From Pseudomaricurvus alcaniphilus (GTDB taxonomy: Bacteria; Pseudomonadota; Gammaproteobacteria; Pseudomonadales; Cellvibrionaceae), in the NCBI RefSeq assembly GCF_011440395.1, contig NZ_JAAOIX010000001.1:1098304-1162303 (forward strand): a DNA stretch of 64,000 nucleotides, read 5' to 3'. Each line of letters begins with the position of its first letter. Position 1 is the stretch's first letter. Shown here in pieces: positions 17,846-26,198 of this stretch. Made by a program: the position numbers and the translations under genes. The notes below the pieces were generated by a model. The model was not told the origin of the DNA and searched no databases. It saw nothing but the letters and a program-made list of their open reading frames with translations.

Positions 17846-18388
17846 TTAATGTTCGATTCGCTGCAGCCATTGGGCGTTTTTAAGCAGTTGTTCGGCGCTC
17901 AGGTAAACCACCACCAGCATCGATGCCGCCAGCAATGACAGCAACCAGTAGCCAAACGCGCCGGAGCCGACACCCGCCGCCAGTTGTGCGACCAGCAGGG
18001 CCATCAACACCAGGATCGCGTTGCGCGCCAACAGGGCAGGACCAACCCGCAGGTCACTGTCCGGCCCGGCGCAACCGCATTTGGCGCCGCGCTGGCCGCG
18101 CAGCAATTGGCGCACAAGCAGCAACAAATAGGCGCTGAGCAGTGCGCCCGCTGCAATCCCGCCAGCAACTCGGCTGGCGGGCACTACCAGCGCTATGCCG
18201 ATGCCAATTTCCAGCAATCCCAACAGCGGCATGCAGCGCGCCAGCCAGGGCAACGGAATACCGTAGCCGCGCAACACCTGCTGAAAGTAACCGGCGTTGG
18301 CGGGCAACAACTTGTGCAACCCCGCCGCCGCCAACAACCACAACAGGAAAAAAGCCAGGGTATTGGACAACATCAATTCAGTTTGCAT
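17846..18388 (-). CDS. aauE: Integral membrane maturation protein MauE/AauE
   Basis: 180 residues, four to five predicted membrane segments (for example 9-25, 55-75, 78-98, 115-135, 142-165) and a cytoplasm- or periplasm-facing CGCAG pair of cysteines, as in MauE/DoxX-like proteins. MauE is required with MauD for accumulation of the amine dehydrogenase small subunit. It is 27 bp upstream of aauD. Confidence 0.87.
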   Translation of the reverse strand: MQTELMLSNTLAFFLLWLLAAAGLHKLLPANAGYFQQVLRGYGIPLPWLARCMPLLGLLEIGIGIALVVPASRVAGGIAAGALLSAYLLLLVRQLLRGQRGAKCGCAGPDSDLRVGPALLARNAILVLMALLVAQLAAGVGSGAFGYWLLSLLAASMLVVVYLSAEQLLKNAQWLQRIEH

Positions 18389-18494
18389 TACAGACTCTCC
18401 ATCACTCTGCGGGTCGGTCTCACTGACACTTGCAGCGATGACGCTGCCAGCTCATTCTTTATCAACCCGTTTTCGTCAACCCGTTTTTTGTCAG

Positions 18495-18539
18495 CACAGT
18501 CTCCGCCAACACAGTCTCCGCCAACACAATCTCCGCCAA
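18495..18539. repeat. 15-bp tandem repeat, three copies, upstream of aauE
   Basis: The unit CACAGTCTCCGCCAA occurs at 18495-18509 and 18510-18524, with a one-base variant (CACAAT..) at 18525-18539. Two partial CGTCAACCCGTTTT copies precede it. It lies in the 172-bp gap between aauB and aauE. Confidence 0.85.
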
Positions 18540-18560
18540 CAACAAAACGGGTACTGGCTA

Positions 18561-19799
18561 TCAATAGGATTTGTGAATCAGCAGCGGGGTGACATTGCCG
18601 AAGTCACTGAGCGTGTGCACCAGCTTGCCGCTCTCCACATCGAACACATCCAGGTTCAGCTCACCATTGGTGACCACCAGCTTGGGCTTGTCGCCCCGGG
18701 TCACCCCCAGGGAAATGGCCCAACCGGGGGTTTCAATGACTAGCAGGCGCTGCTTTTTCTTCACATCAAAAACCCAGACCTGGTTGCCACCGTGTTGATG
18801 CGATCCCTCGTGACCGTCGGGCTGCATAATGGTGTAAAAACGGCCGCGGTCATCGCGATCGGTGAGACTGAGACCGGCGGGCCGCCAGTTGGCGGCCCGC
18901 TCGGCAGGGCTCACCAGGCTCCACTGTTCCAGGTATTTGGCCTCTTCCCCGCGCATATCGACCACGTGCATTTCACCCTGGAAGCCAGGGAAATAAGCCA
19001 ACCCGTCGATGATCGCCGGGCGCTCGAAAATGGGCGTGGTGTCGGTGTCGAAAAACGGCGCGATACGGCTGCGGGATTTCAGCTGCCCGCGGTTATCCAG
19101 CACCGTGGTCAGCAGGCCACCGTCACTGCAAATGGAGGTGACGCTGCGCTTGCCGGTGGGATAGGTGAGCACACAGCCCGGTGTGCCGATGGTGCCCACG
19201 CGCTCATGGCTGTCGAGATCGATCACGGTAAAGGATGCCGCCGGGCTGAAGTTGGCCACAAACAGCAGCTTGCCGTCACCGGATACCGCCATGGAGTAGC
19301 GCTCCGGCAGTGCCTGCAGGCGGGTGGTATCAGTCCAGAGGATTTCCTTGATGATGTTGAGGGTGGTCTTGTCGTAGATCACCAGCACGTCACTGCGCTT
19401 GCCCCGCGAACCCCGCTCGTGAAACGACTCCATGATATAGAGCTCGGGGCGGGTGGGATGCTGGGTGAAATTGCCGATCAGGCTCTTGTCCATAATCCCT
19501 TTGATACGCAGCTCCGGCTTGCTCTCGGCGGCGTCAAGGATAATGACCTTGCCGCCAAACATGCTGCTGAAGTTCACCTCATCCACCAGGATCCAGTCTT
19601 TGGGGTAGTTGGCGGGCAGGGTTTCGATGCGCCCAAACTCCTCCGGCGGCAGCGGTGCTCTATCCGGATCCAGCGCTGCGGGCGCAGTCTGGTGCGCCGT
19701 CGCCGCGTGAGCGCTTGACCCACTGTCTTCCCAACAGGCGCTCAACAGGGCCAGCAGGGTGCCGGCCAGTAGTGTGGTGGTAACTGATTTACATTTCAT
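18561..19799 (-). CDS. aauB: Aromatic amine dehydrogenase heavy chain
   Basis: Seven-bladed beta-propeller large subunit of the TTQ amine dehydrogenase, 412 residues. It pairs with AauA to oxidise arylethylamines such as phenylethylamine or tyramine to aldehydes and ammonia. Propeller-type motifs repeat (YSMAVSGDGKLLFVANFSPAAS, NQVWVFDVKKKQRL, LDVFDVESGKLV). The leader ends in a lipobox, LLSAC with Cys-22 and then Trp, so the subunit may be lipid-anchored. First subunit gene after the aldehyde dehydrogenase. Confidence 0.92.
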   Translation of the reverse strand: MKCKSVTTTLLAGTLLALLSACWEDSGSSAHAATAHQTAPAALDPDRAPLPPEEFGRIETLPANYPKDWILVDEVNFSSMFGGKVIILDAAESKPELRIKGIMDKSLIGNFTQHPTRPELYIMESFHERGSRGKRSDVLVIYDKTTLNIIKEILWTDTTRLQALPERYSMAVSGDGKLLFVANFSPAASFTVIDLDSHERVGTIGTPGCVLTYPTGKRSVTSICSDGGLLTTVLDNRGQLKSRSRIAPFFDTDTTPIFERPAIIDGLAYFPGFQGEMHVVDMRGEEAKYLEQWSLVSPAERAANWRPAGLSLTDRDDRGRFYTIMQPDGHEGSHQHGGNQVWVFDVKKKQRLLVIETPGWAISLGVTRGDKPKLVVTNGELNLDVFDVESGKLVHTLSDFGNVTPLLIHKSY

Positions 19800-19823
19800 G
19801 CTCGCTCCCCGGTAACCATTGCA

Positions 19824-21248
19824 TCAACGCTTCGGTACTTTTACGGTTTGAATGGAGGTGTATTCCTCCAGCCCGTAGAGCCCGAATTCGACTCCCATGC
19901 CGGACTGTTTAATACCGCCAAAGGGCGCATTGGGCTGGATAGCACCGTGCTCATTCACCCACACAGTACCGCACTCCAGTTGCTGCGCCAGGCCGGTCGC
20001 CTTGTCGATATCGCTCGACCAGATCGATCCACCGAGGCCGCGATCGTTCTGGTTGGCGCGGGCGATTACCTCGTCGACATCGCTATACTTGATCACTGGC
20101 AGAATCGGCCCAAAGGGCTCCTCGTCCACCAGCCGGCTGCCGTCACTGAGGTCGGCCACAATGGTGGGCGCGAAAAAGTAACCGCCGCCGGCCAGGGGCT
20201 CGCCGCCGGCCAGAAAGCGGCCGCCGTCACTGCGGGCCGAGTCCGCCAGTTCCTGCACCACTGCCAGCTGCTTGGCATTCTGGATGGGGCCCAGTTCTAC
20301 CCCGTCCTCCAGACCGCTGCCCACCTTCACGGTTTTGGCCAGTTGCGCCAGCTGCTGGCACACGTCCTCATACTGGGATTCGTGCACGTACAGGCGCTTG
20401 AGGGCGGCACAGGTTTGGCCGTTGTTGTGAAAACAGGCAGCAAATAATTTCGGCACAATAGCGCTGATGTTCGCATCTGGCAGCACGATGCCGGCGTCAT
20501 TGCCGCCCAATTCCAGGGTCACGCGCTTCAGCGACGCCGATGCGGTTGCCATAATCCGCTTGCCGGTGGCGGTGGAACCGGTAAACACGATCTTGTTCAC
20601 GTCCGGGTGACTGGTCAGTGCCGCACCGACGTCGCCCTCGCCGTTAACAATATTGAGCACACCGGCGGGTAGGATCTCATTGGCCAGTTGCACCAGGCGA
20701 GTGGTGGCCACAGGAGTGAATTCCGACGGTTTGATCACCACTGTGTTGCCCACCCGCAGCGCCGGAATCACATGCCAGATGGCAATCATCAGCGGCCAGT
20801 TCCAGGGGGTGATGGACGCTACTACCCCGAGCGGCTTGCGGTGCACTTCGATGCGCGTTTTGTCGTCGTCCTGCACCACATCCACCGGCAGTTCGAGTTC
20901 GGCGGTATAGCGGGTCCAGGCGATGGCACCACCCACCTCCATGCCGGAACCAATGCCGTTCAAGCCCTGCAATGGCTTGCCGCTCTCCAGGGTGACCAGC
21001 TGCATCAACTCCGCCATATTGTCTTCCATGGCCTGGGCCAGCTGCTGGCACAATTGTTTGCGCGCCGCGCTGCTCTGCTGGCTCCACGGCTTGAATGCCA
21101 CCCGGGCTGCCGCCACAGCCTCATTCACCTGTTTTTCGGAACTGCGGGCAACGCTGGCGAAGGCCGTGCCGGTGGCCGGATTAATCACCTCCAGCGAACT
21201 GTCACCGGCACAATTCTGGCCATTAATAATCATGTCGTAGTGTTGCAT
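19824..21248 (-). CDS. NAD(P)-dependent aldehyde dehydrogenase (probable arylacetaldehyde dehydrogenase)
   Basis: 474-residue ALDH-superfamily enzyme. The catalytic Cys-280 (NNGQTCAALKR) and general base Glu-246 (LELGGND) are present, as is the cofactor segment FTGSTATGKRI. It is encoded directly upstream of aauB and downstream of the TonB receptor, so it should oxidise the aldehydes made by AADH (phenylacetaldehyde, 4-hydroxyphenylacetaldehyde) to arylacetates. The exact substrate is inferred from context. Confidence 0.88.
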   Translation of the reverse strand: MQHYDMIINGQNCAGDSSLEVINPATGTAFASVARSSEKQVNEAVAAARVAFKPWSQQSSAARKQLCQQLAQAMEDNMAELMQLVTLESGKPLQGLNGIGSGMEVGGAIAWTRYTAELELPVDVVQDDDKTRIEVHRKPLGVVASITPWNWPLMIAIWHVIPALRVGNTVVIKPSEFTPVATTRLVQLANEILPAGVLNIVNGEGDVGAALTSHPDVNKIVFTGSTATGKRIMATASASLKRVTLELGGNDAGIVLPDANISAIVPKLFAACFHNNGQTCAALKRLYVHESQYEDVCQQLAQLAKTVKVGSGLEDGVELGPIQNAKQLAVVQELADSARSDGGRFLAGGEPLAGGGYFFAPTIVADLSDGSRLVDEEPFGPILPVIKYSDVDEVIARANQNDRGLGGSIWSSDIDKATGLAQQLECGTVWVNEHGAIQPNAPFGGIKQSGMGVEFGLYGLEEYTSIQTVKVPKR

Positions 21249-21297
21249 AACTGGTCTCTCTTATTCCGGGTTGTTTATTTGGTCGAGCCGTCAATGA

Positions 21298-23586
21298 CTA
21301 AAAACTGTAATTGAGGTTGGCACCGACCCAGCGCGGCGGTGCGTAAAACTGTTGGTTCAAGCCCGCCGGGCCAGTGAAGTCGAAGGTGTAAACCCGGTAC
21401 TCTTCATCGGTCAGGTTCTTGGCGAACAGCGCCACTTTGAGGTTTTCGTTGACCTGGTAACCGACCCGCGCGTTGAACACGGTGTAGGCGTCTTCTTTGG
21501 AGCGATCACTGTTGGTGATGTCAAAATAATGATCGCCCTGATGGTTAAAGTCCAGCTGCAGCGACAGTGCATCGGTGGCCTGGTAGCGCACCAGGCCGTT
21601 GAGGCTGAATTCCGGTGCCAGCACCATTTCGCTACCGCGCACCGGATCCGCACCGCGCACCTGCACTTCATCCACCTCGGTATCCAGCACGCTGGCGCCC
21701 AGGTTAATGTCCCAGTTCTCAGTCGGCATCCACACCAATTCCAGGTCGAGGCCCTGCACGGTGGCATCCGAGTTGTTGATAAACTGGCTCAGGCCGGCAA
21801 AGGTCAGGGCCTGGTAATCTTTGTAATCGTAATAGAATACGGTGGCGTTAAAGCGCAGCTTGCCGTCGCTGGTATTGGTCTTGACGCCGAGCTCGTAGCT
21901 GGTGAGCTGCTCCTCGTCGAACGCAACGTCGGACTCCATTACGCCGTCGGTGAAATCGAGAAAGCCGCCGTTAAAACCGCCGCTCTTGAAGCCGCGAGCC
22001 ACATTGGCAAACACCAGGATATTGTCGGCCGGGGTGATGTCGATACCCAGCTTGCCGGAGATATTGTCCACGTCGATCTCATTGAGATTACCCACCGCCG
22101 GATTGGCGTCGGTAAAATCCAGGAAGGTGACAGTGCCGGGGAAACTCGCTCCCAGCCCCAGGTCACAGGGATCGCCGGCGGGCAACAAGCAGGAGTTGAG
22201 CACGGCATCGGGGTCGCCGTCGGTGCGGTTCTGGTAGTCCATGGTCCGCTCCTCGGTGGTGTAGCGCAGCCCCATGGACAGCTTCACCAGATCGCTGAGG
22301 ATGTATTCATACTGGCCGAAGATACCGGTGGACTCGGTGGTCTGGACGTAATCCACATCGTAATTGAAGAAGGTCACAAAATCAGTGCCAAAGGTGCCGT
22401 CCGGCGCACCGGTAATGGCATCCACCAGCGGGCCCGGGAAATTCACATCAATATCCAGCGCACCGTCCACCTCATTGTCGAAGTAGTAGGCGCCCAACAC
22501 CCAGTTGCTCCTGGCGTTGCTGCCCGACAGCCTGAACTCCTGGCTGACCTGGTCGTTTTCGGAGGCAAAATCGGGAGTGACACCGTCAAAAGGTCCCACA
22601 TCGGTGTCTTCCTGGTGCAGTTTTTCTACGTTTTCCACCGCGGTAATGGACACAAATTGCAGGTCACCGCTGGACCAGTTGAGGGTCAGGGAGGCGCCAC
22701 TGGACTCAATATTGAGCACACCCTCGCGGTCATAATCGCCGGCAAAGGGATCACCGTCACTGTCCCGGTAACCGTAAAAATCCGCGACACCGGCGGCGCC
22801 AGTGCCGTCATCGGTAGCCTCATGCTGGTACTGGGGGGCGTTGGTGTCCGACTCGCCGCCGTGCACGTTCAGGAGGGCACTAAGGTTGTCGTTGATATCG
22901 ACATTCAATTGCGCCCGGTAAGCGTAGCTGTCGGCTTCGTTGGCATCCGGCCCGATGCGGTTTTTGACATAGCCGTCGTGTTGGTTGCTGGCCACAGACA
23001 GGCGCCCTTGCACTTTCTCACCCAGGGCGCCGCCCACCGCCGCCTCCAGCTTCACCTGGTTGTTCTCGGCCAGGGTCAGGTCGACATAGCCCTCGAATTC
23101 GTCACTGGGCTTTTTGGAAATGAAATGCACCAGGCCGCCGGTAGCGTTGCGACCGTAGAGGGTGCCCTGGGGGCCACGCAAGACTTCTACCCGCTCGAGG
23201 TCGAACAACTGGAAGGTCAGGCCCGGCATGGCGGATTGATAGACCTCATCGCGATAGACGGCGATTGGCCCTTCGTTGTTGTCATTGAAATCGTTCAAGC
23301 CGACGCCGCGCAGGGAGATCGAGGGGTTGTTGCCCTCGCCCACCGGGGTACCGATATTCAGGCCCGGGGTTTGGGCGGCGATTTCGGTGCTGCTGGTCAG
23401 ACTCAACTCGCGCAGTGCATTGCCCGAGAAGGCGGTCACCGACACACTGACATCCTGCATATTCTGTTCGCGCTTCTGGGCGGTTACCACCACCTCTTCC
23501 AAAACTGCCGCACTGACACTGCCGCTGAGCAGTAAGAATTGCGTGGTGAGGGCTGCTGCCAATTTACTTTTAGCTGATAAGTTCAT
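21298..23586 (-). CDS. TonB-dependent outer-membrane receptor
   Basis: 762 residues: signal peptide (1-26), TonB box-like EEVVVTAQKREQ, a plug domain with VEVLRGPQGTLYGRNATGG, and a 22-strand barrel ending in a C-terminal Phe (LNYSF). The many FxSGGFNGGF and TxYELGVKT features are those of the large receptor family common in marine proteobacteria. Adjacent to the amine oxidation genes, it may import aromatic amines or a related nutrient; that is inference. Upstream lies a divergent TetR gene. Confidence 0.92.
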   Translation of the reverse strand: MNLSAKSKLAAALTTQFLLLSGSVSAAVLEEVVVTAQKREQNMQDVSVSVTAFSGNALRELSLTSSTEIAAQTPGLNIGTPVGEGNNPSISLRGVGLNDFNDNNEGPIAVYRDEVYQSAMPGLTFQLFDLERVEVLRGPQGTLYGRNATGGLVHFISKKPSDEFEGYVDLTLAENNQVKLEAAVGGALGEKVQGRLSVASNQHDGYVKNRIGPDANEADSYAYRAQLNVDINDNLSALLNVHGGESDTNAPQYQHEATDDGTGAAGVADFYGYRDSDGDPFAGDYDREGVLNIESSGASLTLNWSSGDLQFVSITAVENVEKLHQEDTDVGPFDGVTPDFASENDQVSQEFRLSGSNARSNWVLGAYYFDNEVDGALDIDVNFPGPLVDAITGAPDGTFGTDFVTFFNYDVDYVQTTESTGIFGQYEYILSDLVKLSMGLRYTTEERTMDYQNRTDGDPDAVLNSCLLPAGDPCDLGLGASFPGTVTFLDFTDANPAVGNLNEIDVDNISGKLGIDITPADNILVFANVARGFKSGGFNGGFLDFTDGVMESDVAFDEEQLTSYELGVKTNTSDGKLRFNATVFYYDYKDYQALTFAGLSQFINNSDATVQGLDLELVWMPTENWDINLGASVLDTEVDEVQVRGADPVRGSEMVLAPEFSLNGLVRYQATDALSLQLDFNHQGDHYFDITNSDRSKEDAYTVFNARVGYQVNENLKVALFAKNLTDEEYRVYTFDFTGPAGLNQQFYAPPRWVGANLNYSF

Positions 23587-23837
23587 GGTTCTTTGGGCTC
23601 CAGTGGACTTGCAGTATCTGCAATTAGTATGTTTTTATAGGTCATTCGCACTAGTATTGAAATATACGCCCGGGGATTTACTAGGTCAAGTGTATTATTA
23701 TTAACCGGCGTGCATGCGCCCGGCTACCGCCCCAAGCGGCGGCCCGCGTGACACTGGTGAAAGCCAGGTAAAGAATTGTTTTTTATAGATTTATCCCCGC
23801 TACAGAGGGGTAATAAAGCAGCGCCCTTCGGGCTATC

Positions 23838-24527
23838 ATGGCACCTGATTATTTTTTAAAACGCGGTCTCTGCAGGAGTACTGACAACTTGAGCACCACC
23901 AGGAAAATACCCGCCGAAAGCAATCCGGGCAGTCATGCCAAAGGGCAAAAACGCTTTGATAAAATCGTCGAGTGCGCCCTGCAATTGCTGATTGAGCGCG
24001 GTTACCATAACTTTTCCATGCGCAAGGTTGCCGACGCCGCCGGTATCAGTATCGGCAACCTGCAGTATTACTTTCCCTGCAAGGATGCCCTGGTAGAAGC
24101 CATGCTGGACAATACCTTGCAGGCCTACAATGAACTGTTTAATGAGATACGACACCGCGGCACCCCACGGCAACAGTTTATTGAACTGGTGACCGCTGTC
24201 ACCCGGGATCTCGGCACCCGCAAGACCACGGTGTTCTTTCCCGAGGTCTGGTCGCTGTCCAACCACGAGCAAGCGGTCACCGGAATGATGGACGCCATGT
24301 ACGACAACTATCGGCACATCGTGTCCGACATCATCCTTGAGATTAATCCGCAGCTAAGTGCCGCCCAGGCGTCCCGCCTGGCCCTGTTTTTTACCTGCTC
24401 CATCGAAGGGCACACGGTATTTATCGGCTACAAGAAGCCCTGGAACAAGGAGACCGACAATATCGCCAATATCGCCACCCAGAGCTTTTTGTGGCTGATC
24501 GAACACGGTGAAATACCGGAAGATTAG
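23838..24527 (+). CDS. TetR/AcrR family transcriptional regulator
   Basis: N-terminal helix-turn-helix domain from about 37 to 85 (FDKIVECALQLLIERGYHNF then GISIGNLQYYFPCKDALVEA), followed by an all-helical ligand domain. ATG 23838 has no clear ribosome site; a TTG at 23889 follows CAGGAG by ten bases and would give 212 residues beginning at LSTTRK, so the true start is uncertain. Divergent from the TonB receptor/aau cluster, which it may control. Confidence 0.88.
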   Translation: MAPDYFLKRGLCRSTDNLSTTRKIPAESNPGSHAKGQKRFDKIVECALQLLIERGYHNFSMRKVADAAGISIGNLQYYFPCKDALVEAMLDNTLQAYNELFNEIRHRGTPRQQFIELVTAVTRDLGTRKTTVFFPEVWSLSNHEQAVTGMMDAMYDNYRHIVSDIILEINPQLSAAQASRLALFFTCSIEGHTVFIGYKKPWNKETDNIANIATQSFLWLIEHGEIPED

Positions 24528-24755
24528 TGGCGCCTGCGGGCGCCAGGCACTACGCCCCTGAACCGGGCACACGGCAGCGCCGGCAGCCCTCAACAGCGCA
24601 CGGCCCCGAGCCCAAGTCACTCCCCGAAGGCATCGCTTTTTGCTTAAAAATCAAACGGTTATTTTTTTTGGATTATTTTTCAGTGAGACTTGACGATCCC
24701 GAAATCGGACTATAATATACGCGCCTACTTGAGACGGCGAGTCCAAGTGCACCGT

Positions 24756-24830
24756 TCCGGCATAGCTCAGCGGTAGAGCAGTAGACTGTTAATCTATTGG
24801 TCCCTGGTTCGATCCCAGGTGCCGGAGCCA
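24756..24830 (+). tRNA. tRNA-Asn (GTT)
   Basis: 75 bases with encoded CCA. The acceptor stem TCCGGCA pairs with TGCCGGA; the D arm is AGCTCAGCGGTAGAGCA, the anticodon GTT is at 24788-24790 and the T arm is GGTTCGATCC. Confidence 0.97.
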
Positions 24831-24837
24831 TTTTTAA

Positions 24838-24865
24838 AAGGGTTGCCTATGGCAGCCCTTTTTTT
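24838..24865 (+). terminator. Terminator after tRNA-Asn
   Basis: The hairpin AAGGGTTGCC-TAT-GGCAGCCCTT is followed by a run of seven T, eight bases beyond the tRNA CCA end. Confidence 0.85.
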
Positions 24866-25057
24866 GTGCCCGTCTCCCGCACACTAGCACACTAGCACAC
24901 CCGCACCAGGCAGGCAGCCGCACCCACAGGCGCACGCCAGGCTCAGCGAAGCAGCCGAGCCACCGTAAATTTATTAAACTGTTGCCTTGAAGAGATAGAT
25001 AACCGGCCCGGAATTAAAGTTTAGGCACTCGGGATTTACAGGTATATCACCCGGGGA

Positions 25058-25351
25058 TTATTGCGACTGGAGACTCTCATTCACCCGATCGCGCATTTCC
25101 TTGCCGGGCTTGAAGTGAGGAACGTACTTGCCGGTCAACTCCACAGAGTCACCGGTTTTGGGGTTTCGACCCACGCGAGGGGCGCGATAATGAAGGGAAA
25201 AGCTGCCAAAGCCCCTGATTTCGATGCGTTCGCCCGAGGCGAGGACGTGGGACATATGGTCCAGCATCAGCTTCACCGCCAACTCCACATCCTTTATCGA
25301 CAACTGATCCTGTTGTTCAGCGATGCGCTCAATCAACTCCGACTTGGTCAT
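25058..25351 (-). CDS. ihfB: Integration host factor beta subunit
   Basis: DNA-bending nucleoid protein (with IhfA). 97 residues: [18 protein letters not shown] at the start and the DNA-binding beta-arm [30 protein letters not shown]. Two ATGs are six bases apart; I use the second (25351), since GAAGGA then has correct spacing. In many gammaproteobacteria ihfB directly follows rpsA; here a 1256-codon gene and a small RNA separate them. An 18-bp tandem repeat lies 25 bp upstream of its start. Confidence 0.96.
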   Translation of the reverse strand: MTKSELIERIAEQQDQLSIKDVELAVKLMLDHMSHVLASGERIEIRGFGSFSLHYRAPRVGRNPKTGDSVELTGKYVPHFKPGKEMRDRVNESLQSQ

Positions 25352-25375
25352 GGTCATTCCTTCGCTTCACCCTGT

Positions 25376-25493
25376 TCAATCGAGCCACCAACGTCAATCG
25401 AGCTCACGACTTCAATCGAGCCATCAGGATCAATCAAGCCATTAACCGCAATCGAGCCAAACAACTCAACCGAGCTACCAACTTCTAATCGAG
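25376..25493. repeat. 18-bp imperfect tandem repeat upstream of ihfB
   Basis: TCAATCGAGCC-type units begin at 25376, 25394, 25412, 25430, 25448 and 25466 at exact 18-bp steps, with a seventh, shifted by a base, near 25485 and looser copies to about 25550. The array occupies the ihfB leader/promoter region. The unit has no hairpin or spacer structure, so it is not a CRISPR. Confidence 0.8.
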
Positions 25494-25695
25494 TTACAAA
25501 CCTGTAACCGGGTTAACAACTTAGCATCGAGTTAACAGTCGAGCACCGAGCTAACGGTATCAGCCCGGGTGCAGCGCCGCGCTCTCGCGATCCGGAGCCA
25601 TCCTGCACCTTCTCTAAGCTGTTGTTTTCAAAGGAGTATAGGACTATGACCTGATTCCGGCAAGGGTTATTTGAGGCAGCCCAGGCAAAGCACAA

Positions 25696-25724
25696 AAAAG
25701 CCGACCCCTTACGGGGTCGGCTTT
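25696..25724 (-). terminator. Terminator of the GGA-rich small RNA
   Basis: AAAGCCGACCCC-GTAA-GGGGTCGGCTTTTTT on the minus strand: a perfect GC-rich stem, then six T. Confidence 0.9.
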
Positions 25725-25845
25725 CGGGTCCTTGCACACGCCTCCTGATCAAATCAGGCGACCGGAGAATCCATTCTCACCTAGTGTTCGGACGCTTCCC
25801 TTGACCGATCCTGGCCGCTTTCACGCTTCCCAGCGAACTTCCTTG
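25696..25845 (-). ncRNA. Candidate CsrA/RsmA-sequestering small RNA (RsmZ/CsrB-like)
   Basis: About 150 nt read leftward. Seven GGA triplets occur (contexts AAGGAAG, GGGAAG, AGGATC, GGGAAG, TGGATT, AGGAGG, AGGACC). Several sit in hairpin loops: CGCT-GGGA-AGCG at 25824-25835 and GAGAA-TGGA-TTCTC at 25765-25778. The transcript ends in a strong terminator (25696-25724). A TATATC -10-like box lies at 25851-25856 and a GacA-type palindrome is centred about 67 bp upstream of the likely start. The features match the RsmX/Y/Z and CsrB class, which titrate CsrA/RsmA. The 5' end is estimated. Confidence 0.75.
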
Positions 25846-25903
25846 TTGGGGATATATTGGCGCAAACCACGATGTGGTACTAGGCGTCATCGGCACCAGG
25901 GCG

Positions 25904-25921
25904 TGTAGGACATTGCTGACA
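25904..25921 (-). promoter_or_regulatory. GacA/UvrY-type upstream activating palindrome
   Basis: On the minus strand it reads TGTCAG-CAATGT-CCTACA, against the known GacA site consensus TGTAAGN6CTTACA (10 of the 12 defined bases match). It is centred near 25912, about 67 bp from the predicted start of the GGA-rich RNA, a distance typical for such sites. Confidence 0.7.
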
Positions 25922-25983
25922 GACTAAAGTGTGGACTGCCACCCTGGCGCCCTCGTCACCCCCCCAACACGCGTGCCTTTAAA

Positions 25984-26021
25984 AAAACAAAAAAGGGCGA
26001 TGCTATTAACATCGCCCTTTT
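25984..26021 (-). terminator. Leftward terminator hairpin
   Basis: GGGCGATG (25995-26002) pairs with CATCGCCC (26010-26017). On the minus strand the stem is followed by T6 and, after a G, T7. The 100 bp to its right (26022-26130) hold no frame; a short RNA could originate there, with low certainty. Confidence 0.7.
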
Positions 26022-26130
26022 CGGATCTTGTGAGCAATCATGCGTGAAGCAAGAAATAGATCCGGCTCGCATCCAAAAGCTCAACCCGACAGCTTGCTAT
26101 AGACCCTTGCACTCACGTCCGGCGCACAAC

Positions 26131-26160
26131 AAAAAAAGCCCGACCGAAGTCGGGCTTTTT
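26131..26160 (-). terminator. Terminator of the SdrD-repeat gene
   Basis: AAAAAGCCCGAC (26133-26144) pairs exactly with GTCGGGCTTTTT (26149-26160), 39 bp past the stop of the leftward gene at 26199. It has T runs on both strands and could work both ways. Confidence 0.85.
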
Positions 26161-26198
26161 ACTACTTTAGCTCAAGATCAGAGCCATTGGCTGCAGGA

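Noticed and set aside
21352..23535. Rightward 727-codon open frame opposite the TonB receptor
   Set aside because: Composition is typical of an antisense frame and there is no family motif; the receptor on the minus strand is unequivocal.
25376..25493. CRISPR-like array
   Set aside because: Units are only 18 bp, contiguous, imperfect and have no spacers; no cas genes are present.
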